Of a stretch of DNA of 64,000 nt, positions 49,574 to 59,170 are shown piece by piece. Position 1 is the first letter of the stretch, and each line of letters opens with the position of its first letter. A model generated the notes under the pieces. That model was given only the letters and a program-made list of their open reading frames with translations. It was not told the DNA's origin and searched no databases. The DNA is from Nonomuraea angiospora (GTDB lineage: Bacteria > Actinomycetota > Actinomycetes > Streptosporangiales > Streptosporangiaceae), in NCBI RefSeq assembly GCF_014873145.1, contig NZ_JADBEK010000001.1:1-64000 (forward strand), given 5' to 3'. The translations under genes and the position numbers were made by a program.

Positions 49574-49602
49574 CCGCCCAGCCGGGGCGACCGGCTGGGC
49601 GG
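49574..49602. terminator. Strong terminator hairpin
   Basis: A 12-bp perfect stem CCGCCCAGCCGG (49574-49585) pairing with 49591-49602, five-base loop, beginning 8 bases after the flavoprotein stop. It closes the plus-strand operon that begins with the CDF gene. Confidence 0.75.
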
Positions 49603-49751
49603 CTCGATCGTCAGGCGATCTGCGTGCTCGGGTGCCGGACGGCCGATTTCGCCTTCGGACGGTCCGGACGTTGGGCTCCCGCACAAGCCGGGCGGCGTCG
49701 TTCGTCGGGAGCACCGAAGATGCCCGGACGGCCGAGGCTTACGGTTCGTTC

Positions 49752-51647
49752 ATGCCGCATCTCGCGCTCGACGACCTCTACCGGCTCGCCGTCCCTTCCG
49801 ACCCCCAGCTGCGTCCCGACGGGGGAGCGGTGGCGTACACGCTGACGACCGCCGTACGGGACTCCGACGAGAACCGCACCGAGATCTGGCTGGCCGCTCC
49901 CGGCGCCGAGCCCCGGCGTCTGGCCGCGGGCAGTGCCGCGAGGTGGTCGCCGGACGGCCGGGCGCTGGCGTTCCTGCGGCCGGTGGACGGCAGGCCGCAG
50001 ATCCACCTGTTGCCGATGGACGGCGGCGAGCCCGAACCGGTGACCTCCGCGAAGCTCGGCGCCGGCGCGCCCGTCTGGTCTCCGGACGGCTCCCGCATCG
50101 CGTTCGCCGCACCCGTCGGAACGGGTGAGGACGGCGGGATGCCCGACCCGAACGCCCCTGTCGTGACCGGCAGGCTCGACCACAAGGCCGACGGCGCCGG
50201 GCTGCTGCGCGGCCTGACCAGGCACCTGTTCGTCACGGACCTGGCCGGCGGCGAGACCGTCCAGGTCACCCAGGGCGACTTCCACGCGGGCGAGCCGTCG
50301 TGGTCGCCCGACGGCCTGCGCCTGGCGTTCGCCGCCGCCATGGACGCCGACCGCGACCTGGAGGCGGGCGGGTCCGCGTACGCGGTCGAGGCGGCCGAGG
50401 GCGGCGTGCCGGAGCGGCTGACGGATCCCGGCCTCATCTGCGGCGGTGTCTGGTGGCTGGGCGGCCGGCTGGTCGCCGCGGGGCTGAAGGGCACCGTGGT
50501 GGGGCACGTACGGCTGTTCGCGCTCGGTCCGGGCGGGTGGACCGAGGTGGAGACGGCCCTCGACCGGAACGTCATGATCGGCGCCCCCGGCTACCCCGGC
50601 GGCCTCCCGGCGCTGCTCGGCGAGGACCTGCTGTTCTGCGCGCGCGATGGTGGCTCGACGCATCTCTACCGTGTCTCCGACGGGGCGCCCGGCGAGCGGC
50701 TGGTTCCCGGTGAGGTCAACATCTCGGGGTTCAGCACGGCGGCGGGCGCGGTCGCGTACGTGGCGGCGACGCAGCACAGCGCGGGAGACGTCTACCTGAT
50801 GTCGGATATGTCTGGCGCGGCAGCGCCGGATATATCCCGGCTCACCGACTACGGCCTCGACGACGTCGAGTTGTTCACCGCCCGCCGCCGCACGTTCACC
50901 GCCCCCGACGGCACCCAGGTCGAGGGTTTCGTCCTGCGCGACGAGACCGCGCAGACGCCCGGCCCGCTGCTGCTCGACGTGCACGGTGGCCCGCACAACG
51001 CCTGGTCGCCCGTCTTCGACGGCGTCCACCTCTACCACCAGCTCCTCGCGGCTCGCGGCTGGACCGTCCTCACCGTCAACCCGCGCGCCAGTGACGGGTA
51101 CGGCGAGGACTTCTACACCGCCTCCATCGGCGCCTGGGGGGTGGGCGACGCCCAGGACCTGCTCACCCCCGTCGACGCCCTGGTCGCCGACGGCGTCGCC
51201 GACCCCGACCGGCTGGCCGTCGCCGGCTACAGCTACGGCGGCTACATGAGCTGCTGGCTGTCGGCCACCACCGGCAGGTTCAAGGCCGCGATCCCGGGCG
51301 GCTGCGTGAGCGACCTGACGAGCCTGAGCGGCACCTCCGACCTCGGCCACCTGATGAAGGTGCACGAGTACGCCGGCGACCTGGCCGCCCAGTCGCCGAT
51401 CACGCACGTCGCGGAGGTCACCGCTCCGACGCTCATCCTGCACGGCCAGGACGACGACCGCTGTCCCGTCGGCCAGGCCGAGCAGTGGTTCACCGCCCTG
51501 CGCGAGCGCCGGGTGCCCGTCGAGCTGGTGCGTTATCCCGGCGCGAGCCATCTGTTCATCCTGAGCGGGCGCCCCTCGCACAGGTACGACTACAACGAAA
51601 GGATCATCGAGTGGCTGGAGCAATGGGTCAGCGGCTCGCCGAGCTGA
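49752..51647 (+). CDS. S9-family prolyl oligopeptidase/acylaminoacyl peptidase
   Basis: 631 residues. N-terminal WD-like beta-propeller with repeated (W/R)SPDG(R/S) blades (ARWSPDGRALAF, VWSPDGSRIAF, SWSPDGLRLAF) and a C-terminal alpha/beta hydrolase with nucleophile Ser494 in GYSYGGYMS, Asp in GQDDDRCPVGQ and His in YPGASHLF. No signal peptide, so it acts on peptides in the cytoplasm. An in-frame extension back to 49632 exists but has no ribosome-binding site. It heads a peptide-handling gene set with its own ABC importer. Confidence 0.9.
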   Translation: MPHLALDDLYRLAVPSDPQLRPDGGAVAYTLTTAVRDSDENRTEIWLAAPGAEPRRLAAGSAARWSPDGRALAFLRPVDGRPQIHLLPMDGGEPEPVTSAKLGAGAPVWSPDGSRIAFAAPVGTGEDGGMPDPNAPVVTGRLDHKADGAGLLRGLTRHLFVTDLAGGETVQVTQGDFHAGEPSWSPDGLRLAFAAAMDADRDLEAGGSAYAVEAAEGGVPERLTDPGLICGGVWWLGGRLVAAGLKGTVVGHVRLFALGPGGWTEVETALDRNVMIGAPGYPGGLPALLGEDLLFCARDGGSTHLYRVSDGAPGERLVPGEVNISGFSTAAGAVAYVAATQHSAGDVYLMSDMSGAAAPDISRLTDYGLDDVELFTARRRTFTAPDGTQVEGFVLRDETAQTPGPLLLDVHGGPHNAWSPVFDGVHLYHQLLAARGWTVLTVNPRASDGYGEDFYTASIGAWGVGDAQDLLTPVDALVADGVADPDRLAVAGYSYGGYMSCWLSATTGRFKAAIPGGCVSDLTSLSGTSDLGHLMKVHEYAGDLAAQSPITHVAEVTAPTLILHGQDDDRCPVGQAEQWFTALRERRVPVELVRYPGASHLFILSGRPSHRYDYNERIIEWLEQWVSGSPS

Positions 51648-52924
51648 TCGCCGAGTACGAGGTTCCCGGCTCGGCGCTGGCGTACTGGCACCAGGGCGAG
51701 CTGCACGAGTTCGCGGCCGGCACGCTGAACGCCGACACCGGCGTCGAGGCGACCACCGACGCGCTCTACCAGATCGGCTCGGTCACCAAGGTGTGGACCG
51801 CGACCCTGATCATGCAGCAGGTCGAGCAGGGCCGGCTCACGCTGGACACGCCGGTCATCGAGGTGCTGCCCGAGTTCAAGGTGGCCGATCCCGAGGTCAC
51901 CGCGAACGTGACGATCAGGCACCTGCTCTCCCACACCAGTGGCATCGACGGCGACCAGTTCATCGACACGGGCCGCGGCGACGACTGCGTGGAGAAGTAC
52001 GTGGCGGCCTGCGCCACCCTGGCGCAGAACCACCCGCTCGGCGTCACCCAGTCCTACTGCAACTCCGGGTTCGTCATCGCGGGCCGGGTGCTGGAGCGGC
52101 TGACCGGCAAGCGCTGGGACGACGTCCTGCGCGAGGGCATCTGCGAGCCGCTCGGACTCACCCACACCTGGACGCTGCCGGAGGACGTCCTGCGCTTCCG
52201 CGCCGCGATGGGCCACGAGGACGGCAGGACCGCCCCGGTGTGGGGTCTCATGCGGTCGATGGGCCCGGCCGGGATGATCTGCGCCCGCCCGGCCGACGTG
52301 GTCGCCTTCGGCCGTGCCCACCTGGAGGGCGGCCTGCTGGAGAACCCGGCCGCCATGTGGGAGCCGCAGGTCGACATCCCCGACCCGTACACGCTGGGCA
52401 AGCAGTGGGGCATCGGCTGGATCATCGACGAGTGGAGCGGGCACAAGGTCATCTCCCACGCCGGCAACACCATCGGCCAGCACGCCGTACTGTGGGCCGT
52501 GCCCGATACCGGGACCGTCGTCTGCGTGACCGCCAACGGGGGCCGGAGCGGCGAGTTCACCCGAGCCGTGGCCACCGAATTGTTCGCCGAGCTCGACGGC
52601 CTGACCGTGCCGCCCGCGCCGTCCCTGCCGGAGACCCCGGCCGACGTGGACGTCGCGCCGTACGCGGGCGTCTACGAGCGGGCCGGCGCCCGGATCACGG
52701 TGAGCGTGCTCGACGACGGCAAGGCTCGCCTGCGCCTGGAGACCACCGGCGAGCTGGCCGCGCTGAAGGAGCCCGAGGAGGCCGACTTCGTCCCGGTGGA
52801 CGAGAACCTGTTCCTGTTCCGGCTGCCGGGCACCCGCGACTGGATGGCGGCCGTCTTCTTCGAGCTGGCCGACGGCACCCGGTACGTGCACATGGGCGCC
52901 CGCGCCACTCCCAAGGTCGGCTGA
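51623..52924 (+). CDS. Beta-lactamase-fold serine hydrolase (CubicO/class C type)
   Basis: 433 residues, ATG overlapping the S9 gene by 25 bases with GGAG upstream. Ser53 and Lys56 in GSVTK form the SxxK nucleophile; Tyr in SYCNSGF is the YxN base. A C-terminal lipocalin-like domain follows (VDVAPYAGVYERAGARITV). No signal peptide. Such enzymes act as esterases, D-amino-acid peptidases or amidases; together with S9 and the peptide importer, peptide cleavage is likeliest. Confidence 0.85.
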   Translation: MGQRLAELIAEYEVPGSALAYWHQGELHEFAAGTLNADTGVEATTDALYQIGSVTKVWTATLIMQQVEQGRLTLDTPVIEVLPEFKVADPEVTANVTIRHLLSHTSGIDGDQFIDTGRGDDCVEKYVAACATLAQNHPLGVTQSYCNSGFVIAGRVLERLTGKRWDDVLREGICEPLGLTHTWTLPEDVLRFRAAMGHEDGRTAPVWGLMRSMGPAGMICARPADVVAFGRAHLEGGLLENPAAMWEPQVDIPDPYTLGKQWGIGWIIDEWSGHKVISHAGNTIGQHAVLWAVPDTGTVVCVTANGGRSGEFTRAVATELFAELDGLTVPPAPSLPETPADVDVAPYAGVYERAGARITVSVLDDGKARLRLETTGELAALKEPEEADFVPVDENLFLFRLPGTRDWMAAVFFELADGTRYVHMGARATPKVG

Positions 52925-52958
52925 TGGGCGCCCACCCGCCCGTCGGCCGGCTCCGCTG

Positions 52959-54578
52959 ATGTCGGTTTTCGTGGACTATCGTGACCGTGTGAAGAACCGT
53001 CCCCGCGCCAGCCTGGGACGGATCCTGCAGGACCTCGGCACCACCGTCCTCGACGTGGCGGCCTCACCCGGTGACCTCGACGCCGAGGTCACCGGCGTGC
53101 ACATCTTCGACCCGCTCGACGAGCTGATCGTCCCCCCGGGCGGGATCCTGCTCGCGGTCGGCGTGCGGGGCGCCGCGGAGATCTGCTCACTCATCGAACG
53201 CGCGCCCGCCGCCGCCGGCGTCGTCGTGAAGCTGCCCGTGGACGTCGACGAGCAGGTCCGCGCCACCGTGCTGGAGACCGGCGTCGCCGTGCTCGGCCTC
53301 ACCCGGGCCGCCTCCTGGGCGCAGGTCGCCGCGCTGCTGCGTTCCCTGCTGGCCGAGGCCGACCTGGCCGAGCCCGAGCAAGGGCCGCAGGGAGACCTGT
53401 TCTCGCTGGCCAACGCGGTCTGCGCGCTGCTCGACGCGCCCGTCACCATCGAGGACAGGTCGTCCCGGGTGCTGGCCTTCTCCGGCCGGCAGGACGAGGC
53501 CGACCCGGGCCGCGTGGAGACCGTACTCGGCCGCCAGGTGCCCGAACGCTACCTGCGGATGCTCGACGAGCGCGGCTTCTTCAAACAGCTCTACCAGAGC
53601 CGCGCGCCCGTCTACATGCAGCTCGATGACGACGGTGGGATCAACCGGGCCGCCGTGGCCGTGCGCAGCGGCGACGAGATCCTCGGCTCGATCTGGGTGG
53701 CCGTGCGCGAGCCGCTCAGCGAGCAGCGCGAACGCGCGCTCGCCGACGCCGCCAAGATCGTCGCGCTGCAGTTGCTGCGCGAGCGGGCCGGGGCCGACAC
53801 CCAGCGGCGGCTGCGCGCCGACCTGCTGTCCACCGTGCTGGCCGGTGGCGGCGACGCGCCCGAGGCGGCGGGGCGGCTCGGCATCGCCACCGCCCGGCTC
53901 TGCGTGCTGGCCGCCCAGCTCGTCCCGGACGACGCCGCCGCCGATCCGGCCCGCGGCGAGAGCGATCGGCAGCGGTTCTGCGACGCGCTGGCGCTCCACG
54001 TCGCCGCCATCCACCCCAAGTCCGCCGCCGCGCTCATCGGCTCCGTCGCGTACGCCGTGCTGCCGCTGCACTCGCTCGGGGACGAGGAGGCGCGGGCCGT
54101 ACGCGTGGCGGAGAGCTTCCTGGCCAGGGTCGGCCCCCGCCATGCCGCCAACATCGGCGTGGGCCGCCTGGCCGCCAACCTTTCCCAGGTGGCCAGGTCG
54201 CGCGCGGACGCCGACCGGGCGCTGCGCGTGCTGGGCGCCCGCGGCACCGCCGGGCAGGTCGCCGGCTACACGAGCGTGCACTTCGAGTCGCTGCTGCTGC
54301 AGGTCGCCGACGTGGCCGCGGCCGAGGAGCAGACGCCCACCGGCCCCTATCAGCGCTTGCTCGACCACGACGCCGAGCACGGCACCGAGCTGGCCGCCAC
54401 CCTGCGGGCCTATCTCGACGCGTTCGGCGACGTCAACTCGGCCAGCGCCCAGGTGCACGTGCACGCCAACACCTTCCGCTACCGGCTCAAGCGCCTGGTC
54501 GAGATCAGCGGCCTCAACCTGTCCGACCCCGACGCCCGGCTCACCGCGATGCTGCAGATGCGGATCTTCGGTCGTTAG
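52959..54578 (+). CDS. PucR-family transcriptional regulator
   Basis: 539 residues from the ATG at 52959; a GTG at 52989 would remove ten and neither has a clear ribosome-binding site. N-terminal PucR sensor-like domain, a central GGDEF/GAF-like region, and the C-terminal helix-turn-helix (ASAQVHVHANTFRYRLKRLVEISG) that defines PucR/CdaR proteins. Lies between the hydrolases and the peptide transporter and probably activates one or both in response to a nitrogen source. Confidence 0.87.
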   Translation: MSVFVDYRDRVKNRPRASLGRILQDLGTTVLDVAASPGDLDAEVTGVHIFDPLDELIVPPGGILLAVGVRGAAEICSLIERAPAAAGVVVKLPVDVDEQVRATVLETGVAVLGLTRAASWAQVAALLRSLLAEADLAEPEQGPQGDLFSLANAVCALLDAPVTIEDRSSRVLAFSGRQDEADPGRVETVLGRQVPERYLRMLDERGFFKQLYQSRAPVYMQLDDDGGINRAAVAVRSGDEILGSIWVAVREPLSEQRERALADAAKIVALQLLRERAGADTQRRLRADLLSTVLAGGGDAPEAAGRLGIATARLCVLAAQLVPDDAAADPARGESDRQRFCDALALHVAAIHPKSAAALIGSVAYAVLPLHSLGDEEARAVRVAESFLARVGPRHAANIGVGRLAANLSQVARSRADADRALRVLGARGTAGQVAGYTSVHFESLLLQVADVAAAEEQTPTGPYQRLLDHDAEHGTELAATLRAYLDAFGDVNSASAQVHVHANTFRYRLKRLVEISGLNLSDPDARLTAMLQMRIFGR

Positions 54579-54582
54579 CACG

Positions 54583-54599
54583 AGCCCTCCCGGCTTTTT
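54583..54599 (+). terminator. Weak hairpin with T-run after pucR-like gene
   Basis: AGCC, a five-base loop and GGCT followed by TTTTT, just after the PucR stop. The stem is short, but a run of five T is rare in this sequence. It may separate the regulator from the transporter genes. Confidence 0.35.
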
Positions 54600-54675
54600 C
54601 GTGTGCGGGCACATAGAACCGGATCTGCGCAGGCAGGAAGGTTGTGCACACCCCCCGTGCTCGTCTGGAGTCCTC

Positions 54676-56259
54676 ATGACAAAACCAGCAGTCGCGGCCC
54701 TCGCCGGGCTCGCTCTGCTCACGGCCGCGTGCGGAGGCACGACGAGCGGCCCCGAGCAGCAGGGCAAGCCGGCCACGGGCGGCACCTTCACGTTCGCGAT
54801 CCCGGCCGATCCCGGCGTCCTCGACCCGGCCATGGGCGTGCTGACGGTCACCAACAACGTGCTCGCCCTGGCCTACGACACGCTCGTCTCCGCCGACGAC
54901 TCAGGGAAGATCGTCCCCGAGCTGGCCGAGAAGTGGGACGTCAAGCCCGAATCAGTCACCTTCACCCTGCGCAAGGGCGTCACCTGCTCGGACGGCTCCC
55001 CGGTGACCCCCTCGAACGTGGCCGACAACGTCAACCACATCGCCGACCCCGCCGCCAAGTCGCCGATCTACGGCGTGTTCGTGCCCGCGGGCATGAAGGC
55101 GAAGGCCGACGACGCCGCCGGCACCGTGACCCTGTCCATGCCCGAGCCGTTCAGCTTCATCCTGGAGAGCACGCGGACGATGTTCATCGTCTGCGGCAAA
55201 GGGGTGAAGGACCGTGCCTCGATCGCCCGGGCCACCTCCGGCAGCGGGCCCTACCAGCTCACCGAGGCCGTACCCAGCGACCACTACACGTTCAAGGTCC
55301 GCCGCGACTACGCCTGGGGCCCCGCCGGCGCCACCGCCAAGGAGCTGCCGGAGACGGTCGTGATGAAGGTCGTGCCGAACGAGCAGACCGCCGCCAACCT
55401 GCTCATCGCCGGCTCCCTCAACGGCGCCGTCTTCAACGGCGCCGACCGGACCCGCGTCGAGGCGTCCCCGGGCGTGACCAAACAGTCGGTCTCGGCGGGC
55501 AACGGCCAGTTCTTCTACCACCAGGGAGAAGACCGGCCGACCCGCGACCCGCAGGTCCGCAAGGCCCTCACGCAGGCGCTCAACCTCCAGGAGCTGGGCG
55601 GCATCGCCTCCGGCGGCACCGGCAAGCCGGTCACCGGCCTGGTCCTGGAGCCGCGCCCCTGCCAGGGCGACTCCGTGGCCGGGCACGTGCCCGGCCACGA
55701 CGCCGCGGCCGCCGCGGCCGCGCTCGACGCGGCCGGGTGGAAGCTCGGCGCCGACGGTTTCAGGGCCAAGGACGGCAAGCGGCTCAGCCTGCGCTACATG
55801 TACGGCACCACCCGCGGCCCCGGCTACCAGGCCGCCGCCGAGTACATGGCGCAGGCGTGGAAGAAGCTCGGCGTCGAGGTGAAGCTGAACGGCGTCATCG
55901 ACACCAAGCTGTCGGAGTCGCTCAACGCCACCCAGGACTGGGACGTCGTGTGGCTGCCGATCCGCCTGCCCCTGCCCAGCCAGCTCGTCGGCTTCCTGTC
56001 GGGACCGTCCGCCCCCAAGGGCGCCAACTTCGCCCACCTGGCCAACAAGCGCTACGAGGAGCTCGTCGCCGAGGCGAGCAAGCTCCCCGCCGCCGAGGCC
56101 TGCCCGAAGTGGCTGGAGTCGGAGTCGGTCCTGTTCGAAGCCGCCGACCTGGTGCCCGTGGTGGACACCACGGCGCTGCAGGCCGGCAAGGGCGCCACGT
56201 TCCGCACCATGGCCGGAAGCCTGGTGCCCACCTCGATCCGCCTCACGCAAGGAGACTAG
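54676..56259 (+). CDS. Peptide ABC substrate-binding lipoprotein (second system)
   Basis: 527 residues of the SBP_bac_5 family. Lipobox LTAAC with Cys19, GGAG before the ATG. GGTFTFAIPADPGVLDP and TFTLRKGVTCSDGSPVT are typical. It would bind oligopeptides outside the membrane. First gene of a four-gene importer unit. Confidence 0.9.
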   Translation: MTKPAVAALAGLALLTAACGGTTSGPEQQGKPATGGTFTFAIPADPGVLDPAMGVLTVTNNVLALAYDTLVSADDSGKIVPELAEKWDVKPESVTFTLRKGVTCSDGSPVTPSNVADNVNHIADPAAKSPIYGVFVPAGMKAKADDAAGTVTLSMPEPFSFILESTRTMFIVCGKGVKDRASIARATSGSGPYQLTEAVPSDHYTFKVRRDYAWGPAGATAKELPETVVMKVVPNEQTAANLLIAGSLNGAVFNGADRTRVEASPGVTKQSVSAGNGQFFYHQGEDRPTRDPQVRKALTQALNLQELGGIASGGTGKPVTGLVLEPRPCQGDSVAGHVPGHDAAAAAAALDAAGWKLGADGFRAKDGKRLSLRYMYGTTRGPGYQAAAEYMAQAWKKLGVEVKLNGVIDTKLSESLNATQDWDVVWLPIRLPLPSQLVGFLSGPSAPKGANFAHLANKRYEELVAEASKLPAAEACPKWLESESVLFEAADLVPVVDTTALQAGKGATFRTMAGSLVPTSIRLTQGD

Positions 56260-57266
56260 TGAGCGACCCCCGGACCACGCGGCGCCCGGGCAGCCAGGCG
56301 GGGAGCACGACCGTGCGCAGGACGCTGCGTACGGCCGTGCGCCGGATCGTGCGCTTCGCCGTGTCACTGGCGGTGCTGCTGGTGGCGTCGTTCGCGATGA
56401 TCCACCTCATCCCGGGCGACCCGGTGCGCGCCTCGCTCGGGCCGGCCGCCCCGATCGAGCTGGTCGAGGCCCGTACGGCCGCGCTCGGTCTCGACCGCCC
56501 CCTGCCTGAGCAGTTCGTCACGTACGTCGGCCACGTCCTGACCGGTGACTTCGGCACGTCCTTCCTGACGGGGGAGCCGGTGGGCGACGTCATCGCGGCC
56601 CGCCTGCCGAACACCCTGACCCTGGCCCTCCTGGCCACCGCCGTGGCGCTGATCGTGGCGGTGCCGCTCGGCATGTGGGCCGCCGTACGCACCGAGAACG
56701 GCCGCAACCGCGGCACCGACCTGGCCTTCGGCACGGTCACCGGCACCGCCGTGGCCGTGCCCGAGTTCCTGTACTCGATCGCGCTGGTGGCGGCGCTGGC
56801 CGTCGGCCTCGGCTGGTTTCCGCCCGCAGGCAAGGCCGGGCCGCTCACGTACGTGCTGCCCGTCGCGGCCCTGGCGGCCGGGCCGATCGCCATGATCGCC
56901 CGGATCACCCGCGTCGAGACCCTGCGCGAGCTGGGCACCGACTACGTGCGCCTGGCCCGCGCCAAGCGGCTGCCCCCGGCCCGGCTCCATCTGCGGCACG
57001 TGCTGCCCAACACGCTCACGGCCACGCTGACCGTGGGCGGTCTGCTGCTGACCTCGCTGATCGCCGGCAGCGTCCTGGTCGAGTACGTCTTCGCCTGGCC
57101 CGGACTCGGCCTGAAGATCGTCGAGTCGATCACGCAGAAGGACTATCCGGTCGCGCAGGCCGTGATCCTCGTGTACGGCGCCATCGTACTGATCGTGAAC
57201 CTCGTCGTGGACCTGGTGCTCGGCGCGCTCGATCCCACCTCGGAGATCAAGGAGGTCTCGGCCTGA
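56259..57266 (+). CDS. Peptide ABC permease, DppB type (second system)
   Basis: 335 residues from a GTG overlapping the previous stop (TAGTG) with AAGGAG upstream. Six helices after a basic 25-residue N-terminus, IPGDPVRASLG, and the EAA loop LARAKRLPPARLHLRHVLPN. Confidence 0.9.
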   Translation: MSDPRTTRRPGSQAGSTTVRRTLRTAVRRIVRFAVSLAVLLVASFAMIHLIPGDPVRASLGPAAPIELVEARTAALGLDRPLPEQFVTYVGHVLTGDFGTSFLTGEPVGDVIAARLPNTLTLALLATAVALIVAVPLGMWAAVRTENGRNRGTDLAFGTVTGTAVAVPEFLYSIALVAALAVGLGWFPPAGKAGPLTYVLPVAALAAGPIAMIARITRVETLRELGTDYVRLARAKRLPPARLHLRHVLPNTLTATLTVGGLLLTSLIAGSVLVEYVFAWPGLGLKIVESITQKDYPVAQAVILVYGAIVLIVNLVVDLVLGALDPTSEIKEVSA

Positions 57267-59170
57267 TGCGGGCCAGGACTGCACCGGACGGCCTGCGGGC
57301 CGCGGAGAAGGAGGACGGCGTGCCCTCCGAGCGCGCGAAGAAGGGGCCGAGGTCCGGGGGCGGCGTGTGGCGCAGCGCCCCGGCGCTGATCGGCGGCGTG
57401 CTGGTGCTGCTCATGGCGGTGCTGGCCGTGGCCGGGCCCATCATCTGGGGCGAGGCCGCAGAACGCATCGACGCCGGGGCCATCCTCCAGGGCGCCTCCG
57501 CCGAACACCCGCTCGGCACCGACAACCTGGGCCGGGACCTGCTCGCCCGAGTCCTGGTGGCGGGCCGTTACTCGCTGGCCCTGGCGCTGGCGGCCACGCT
57601 CATCGGCGCCGCCGGGGGCATCCTGCTCGGCGCGCTCCCGTCCGTGCTGCCCCGCCGGGCCGCCCGGATGGCGACCGGCACGGTCAACGCCCTGGTGGCC
57701 TTCCCCGGCCTGCTGCTGGCCATGTTCACGGCGGTGGTCAGCGGGCTCGGCGCGCGCGGTGCGGTGCTCGGCATAGGCGTGGCCATCGCGCCCGGCTTCG
57801 CGCGGCTCACCCAGACCCTGGCCGCCTCGGTCGCCGGCGCCGACTACGTGGCCGCGGCCCGCATGCTCGGCGTGCCCCGCCGCCGCGTCCTCGCCCGGCA
57901 CATCCTGCCCAACATCGCCGAACCGCTCATCCTCAACCTCGCCCAGTCGCTCGGCGGCGCGCTGCTCGGCCTGGCCGGCATGTCGTTCCTGGGCCTCGGC
58001 GTGCAGCCACCGGACTTCGACTGGGGGCGCCTGCTGTTCGACGGCTTCGCGCGGATCTACGTCACCCCCGTGGTCGCGCTCGGTCCCGCGGCGGCCGTCG
58101 CCCTGGCCGGCATCGGCTTCAACCTGCTGGGCGACACCCTGGCCAGGGCCGCCGCCCGCTCCCCGGCCGGGCAGGGCGACGCCGTCCGCCCCGAGCCGCC
58201 GCGGCCCTCCGGGGAGCCGGACCCGGACGCAGTCCTGGAGCTCCGCGACCTGACCGTCTCGTTCCCGGGCGGCTCGACCCCCGTACGCGAGCTGTCTCTG
58301 ACCGTGGCGCCGGGGGAGATCGTCGGCCTGGTGGGGGAGTCCGGCAGCGGCAAGAGCCTGACCGCCGCCGCCATCGGCGGCCTCGTTCCCTACCCCGGCG
58401 CGGTGACGTACGGCCGGCTGCGCCTCGGCGGCGTCGACGTCGCGACCATGTCCGGCAAGGAACTGGGCACCGCGCTCGCCATGGTGTTCCAGGACCCGAT
58501 GGCCTCGCTCAACCCCGCGCTGAAAGTCGGCGGCCAGCTCGCCGAGGTGGCCGTCGTCCACCAGGGCGCCGGCCGCGCGGACGCCCGCCGCCGGGCCGTC
58601 GACCGGCTGGGCCACGTCCGGCTGCCCGACCCCGCCAAGCACGCCGCCCAGCATCCGCACGAGCTGTCCGGCGGCATGCGCCAGCGCGCGGTCATCGCCA
58701 TGGGCCTCATGGGCACTCCACGCCTGATCGTCGCCGACGAGCCCACGACCGCCCTCGACGTGACCGTGCAGCGGCAGATCCTGCGGCTGCTCCGCGAGGT
58801 CGTCGAGGAGACGGGCGCGGCCCTGCTGTTCATCTCCCACGACATCGCCGTCGTCGGCGAGCTGTGCGACCGCGTCGTCGTCATGTACGCGGGCCGGGTG
58901 GTCGAGGAACTGCCCGCCGACCGGCTCGCCGACGGCGCCGCGCACCCCTACACCAGGGCGCTCATCGCGTCCCTGCCCGACCTCGACACCGACCGGAGCC
59001 GCCCGCTGGCCGGCATCCCCGGGACCCAGCCGGCCCCGGCGCAGGTCGGCACGGGCTGCGCGTTCGCCGGCCGGTGCTCGCTCGCCACCGAACAATGCCG
59101 GACGGAACGTCCCGAACTCGTGGTCCATGGCCCGCGCCAGCGGGTCGCCTGCTGGGAGGTCACCTCGTGA
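57266..59170 (+). CDS. Fused DppC-type permease and DppD-type ATPase
   Basis: 634 residues. Residues 1-310 are a DppC permease (LGTDNLGRDLLARVLVAG motif, EAA loop AARMLGVPRRRVLARHILPN); after a Pro-rich linker, residues 330-634 are a DppD ATPase with Walker A GESGSGKSL, signature LSGGMRQR, Walker B LIVADEPTTALD and the Cys-containing C-terminal domain. The frame is continuous with no internal stop, so it is a true fusion. Start overlaps the DppB stop (TGATG). Confidence 0.9.
   Translation: MRARTAPDGLRAAEKEDGVPSERAKKGPRSGGGVWRSAPALIGGVLVLLMAVLAVAGPIIWGEAAERIDAGAILQGASAEHPLGTDNLGRDLLARVLVAGRYSLALALAATLIGAAGGILLGALPSVLPRRAARMATGTVNALVAFPGLLLAMFTAVVSGLGARGAVLGIGVAIAPGFARLTQTLAASVAGADYVAAARMLGVPRRRVLARHILPNIAEPLILNLAQSLGGALLGLAGMSFLGLGVQPPDFDWGRLLFDGFARIYVTPVVALGPAAAVALAGIGFNLLGDTLARAAARSPAGQGDAVRPEPPRPSGEPDPDAVLELRDLTVSFPGGSTPVRELSLTVAPGEIVGLVGESGSGKSLTAAAIGGLVPYPGAVTYGRLRLGGVDVATMSGKELGTALAMVFQDPMASLNPALKVGGQLAEVAVVHQGAGRADARRRAVDRLGHVRLPDPAKHAAQHPHELSGGMRQRAVIAMGLMGTPRLIVADEPTTALDVTVQRQILRLLREVVEETGAALLFISHDIAVVGELCDRVVVMYAGRVVEELPADRLADGAAHPYTRALIASLPDLDTDRSRPLAGIPGTQPAPAQVGTGCAFAGRCSLATEQCRTERPELVVHGPRQRVACWEVTS

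Noticed and set aside
49611..51623. 670-codon minus-strand frame opposite the S9 peptidase
   Set aside because: No recognisable domain, antisense to a gene with full catalytic motifs.
52976..54857. Minus-strand frames opposite the PucR gene
   Set aside because: Composition of antisense shadow and no start signals; the plus strand has a clear PucR helix-turn-helix.
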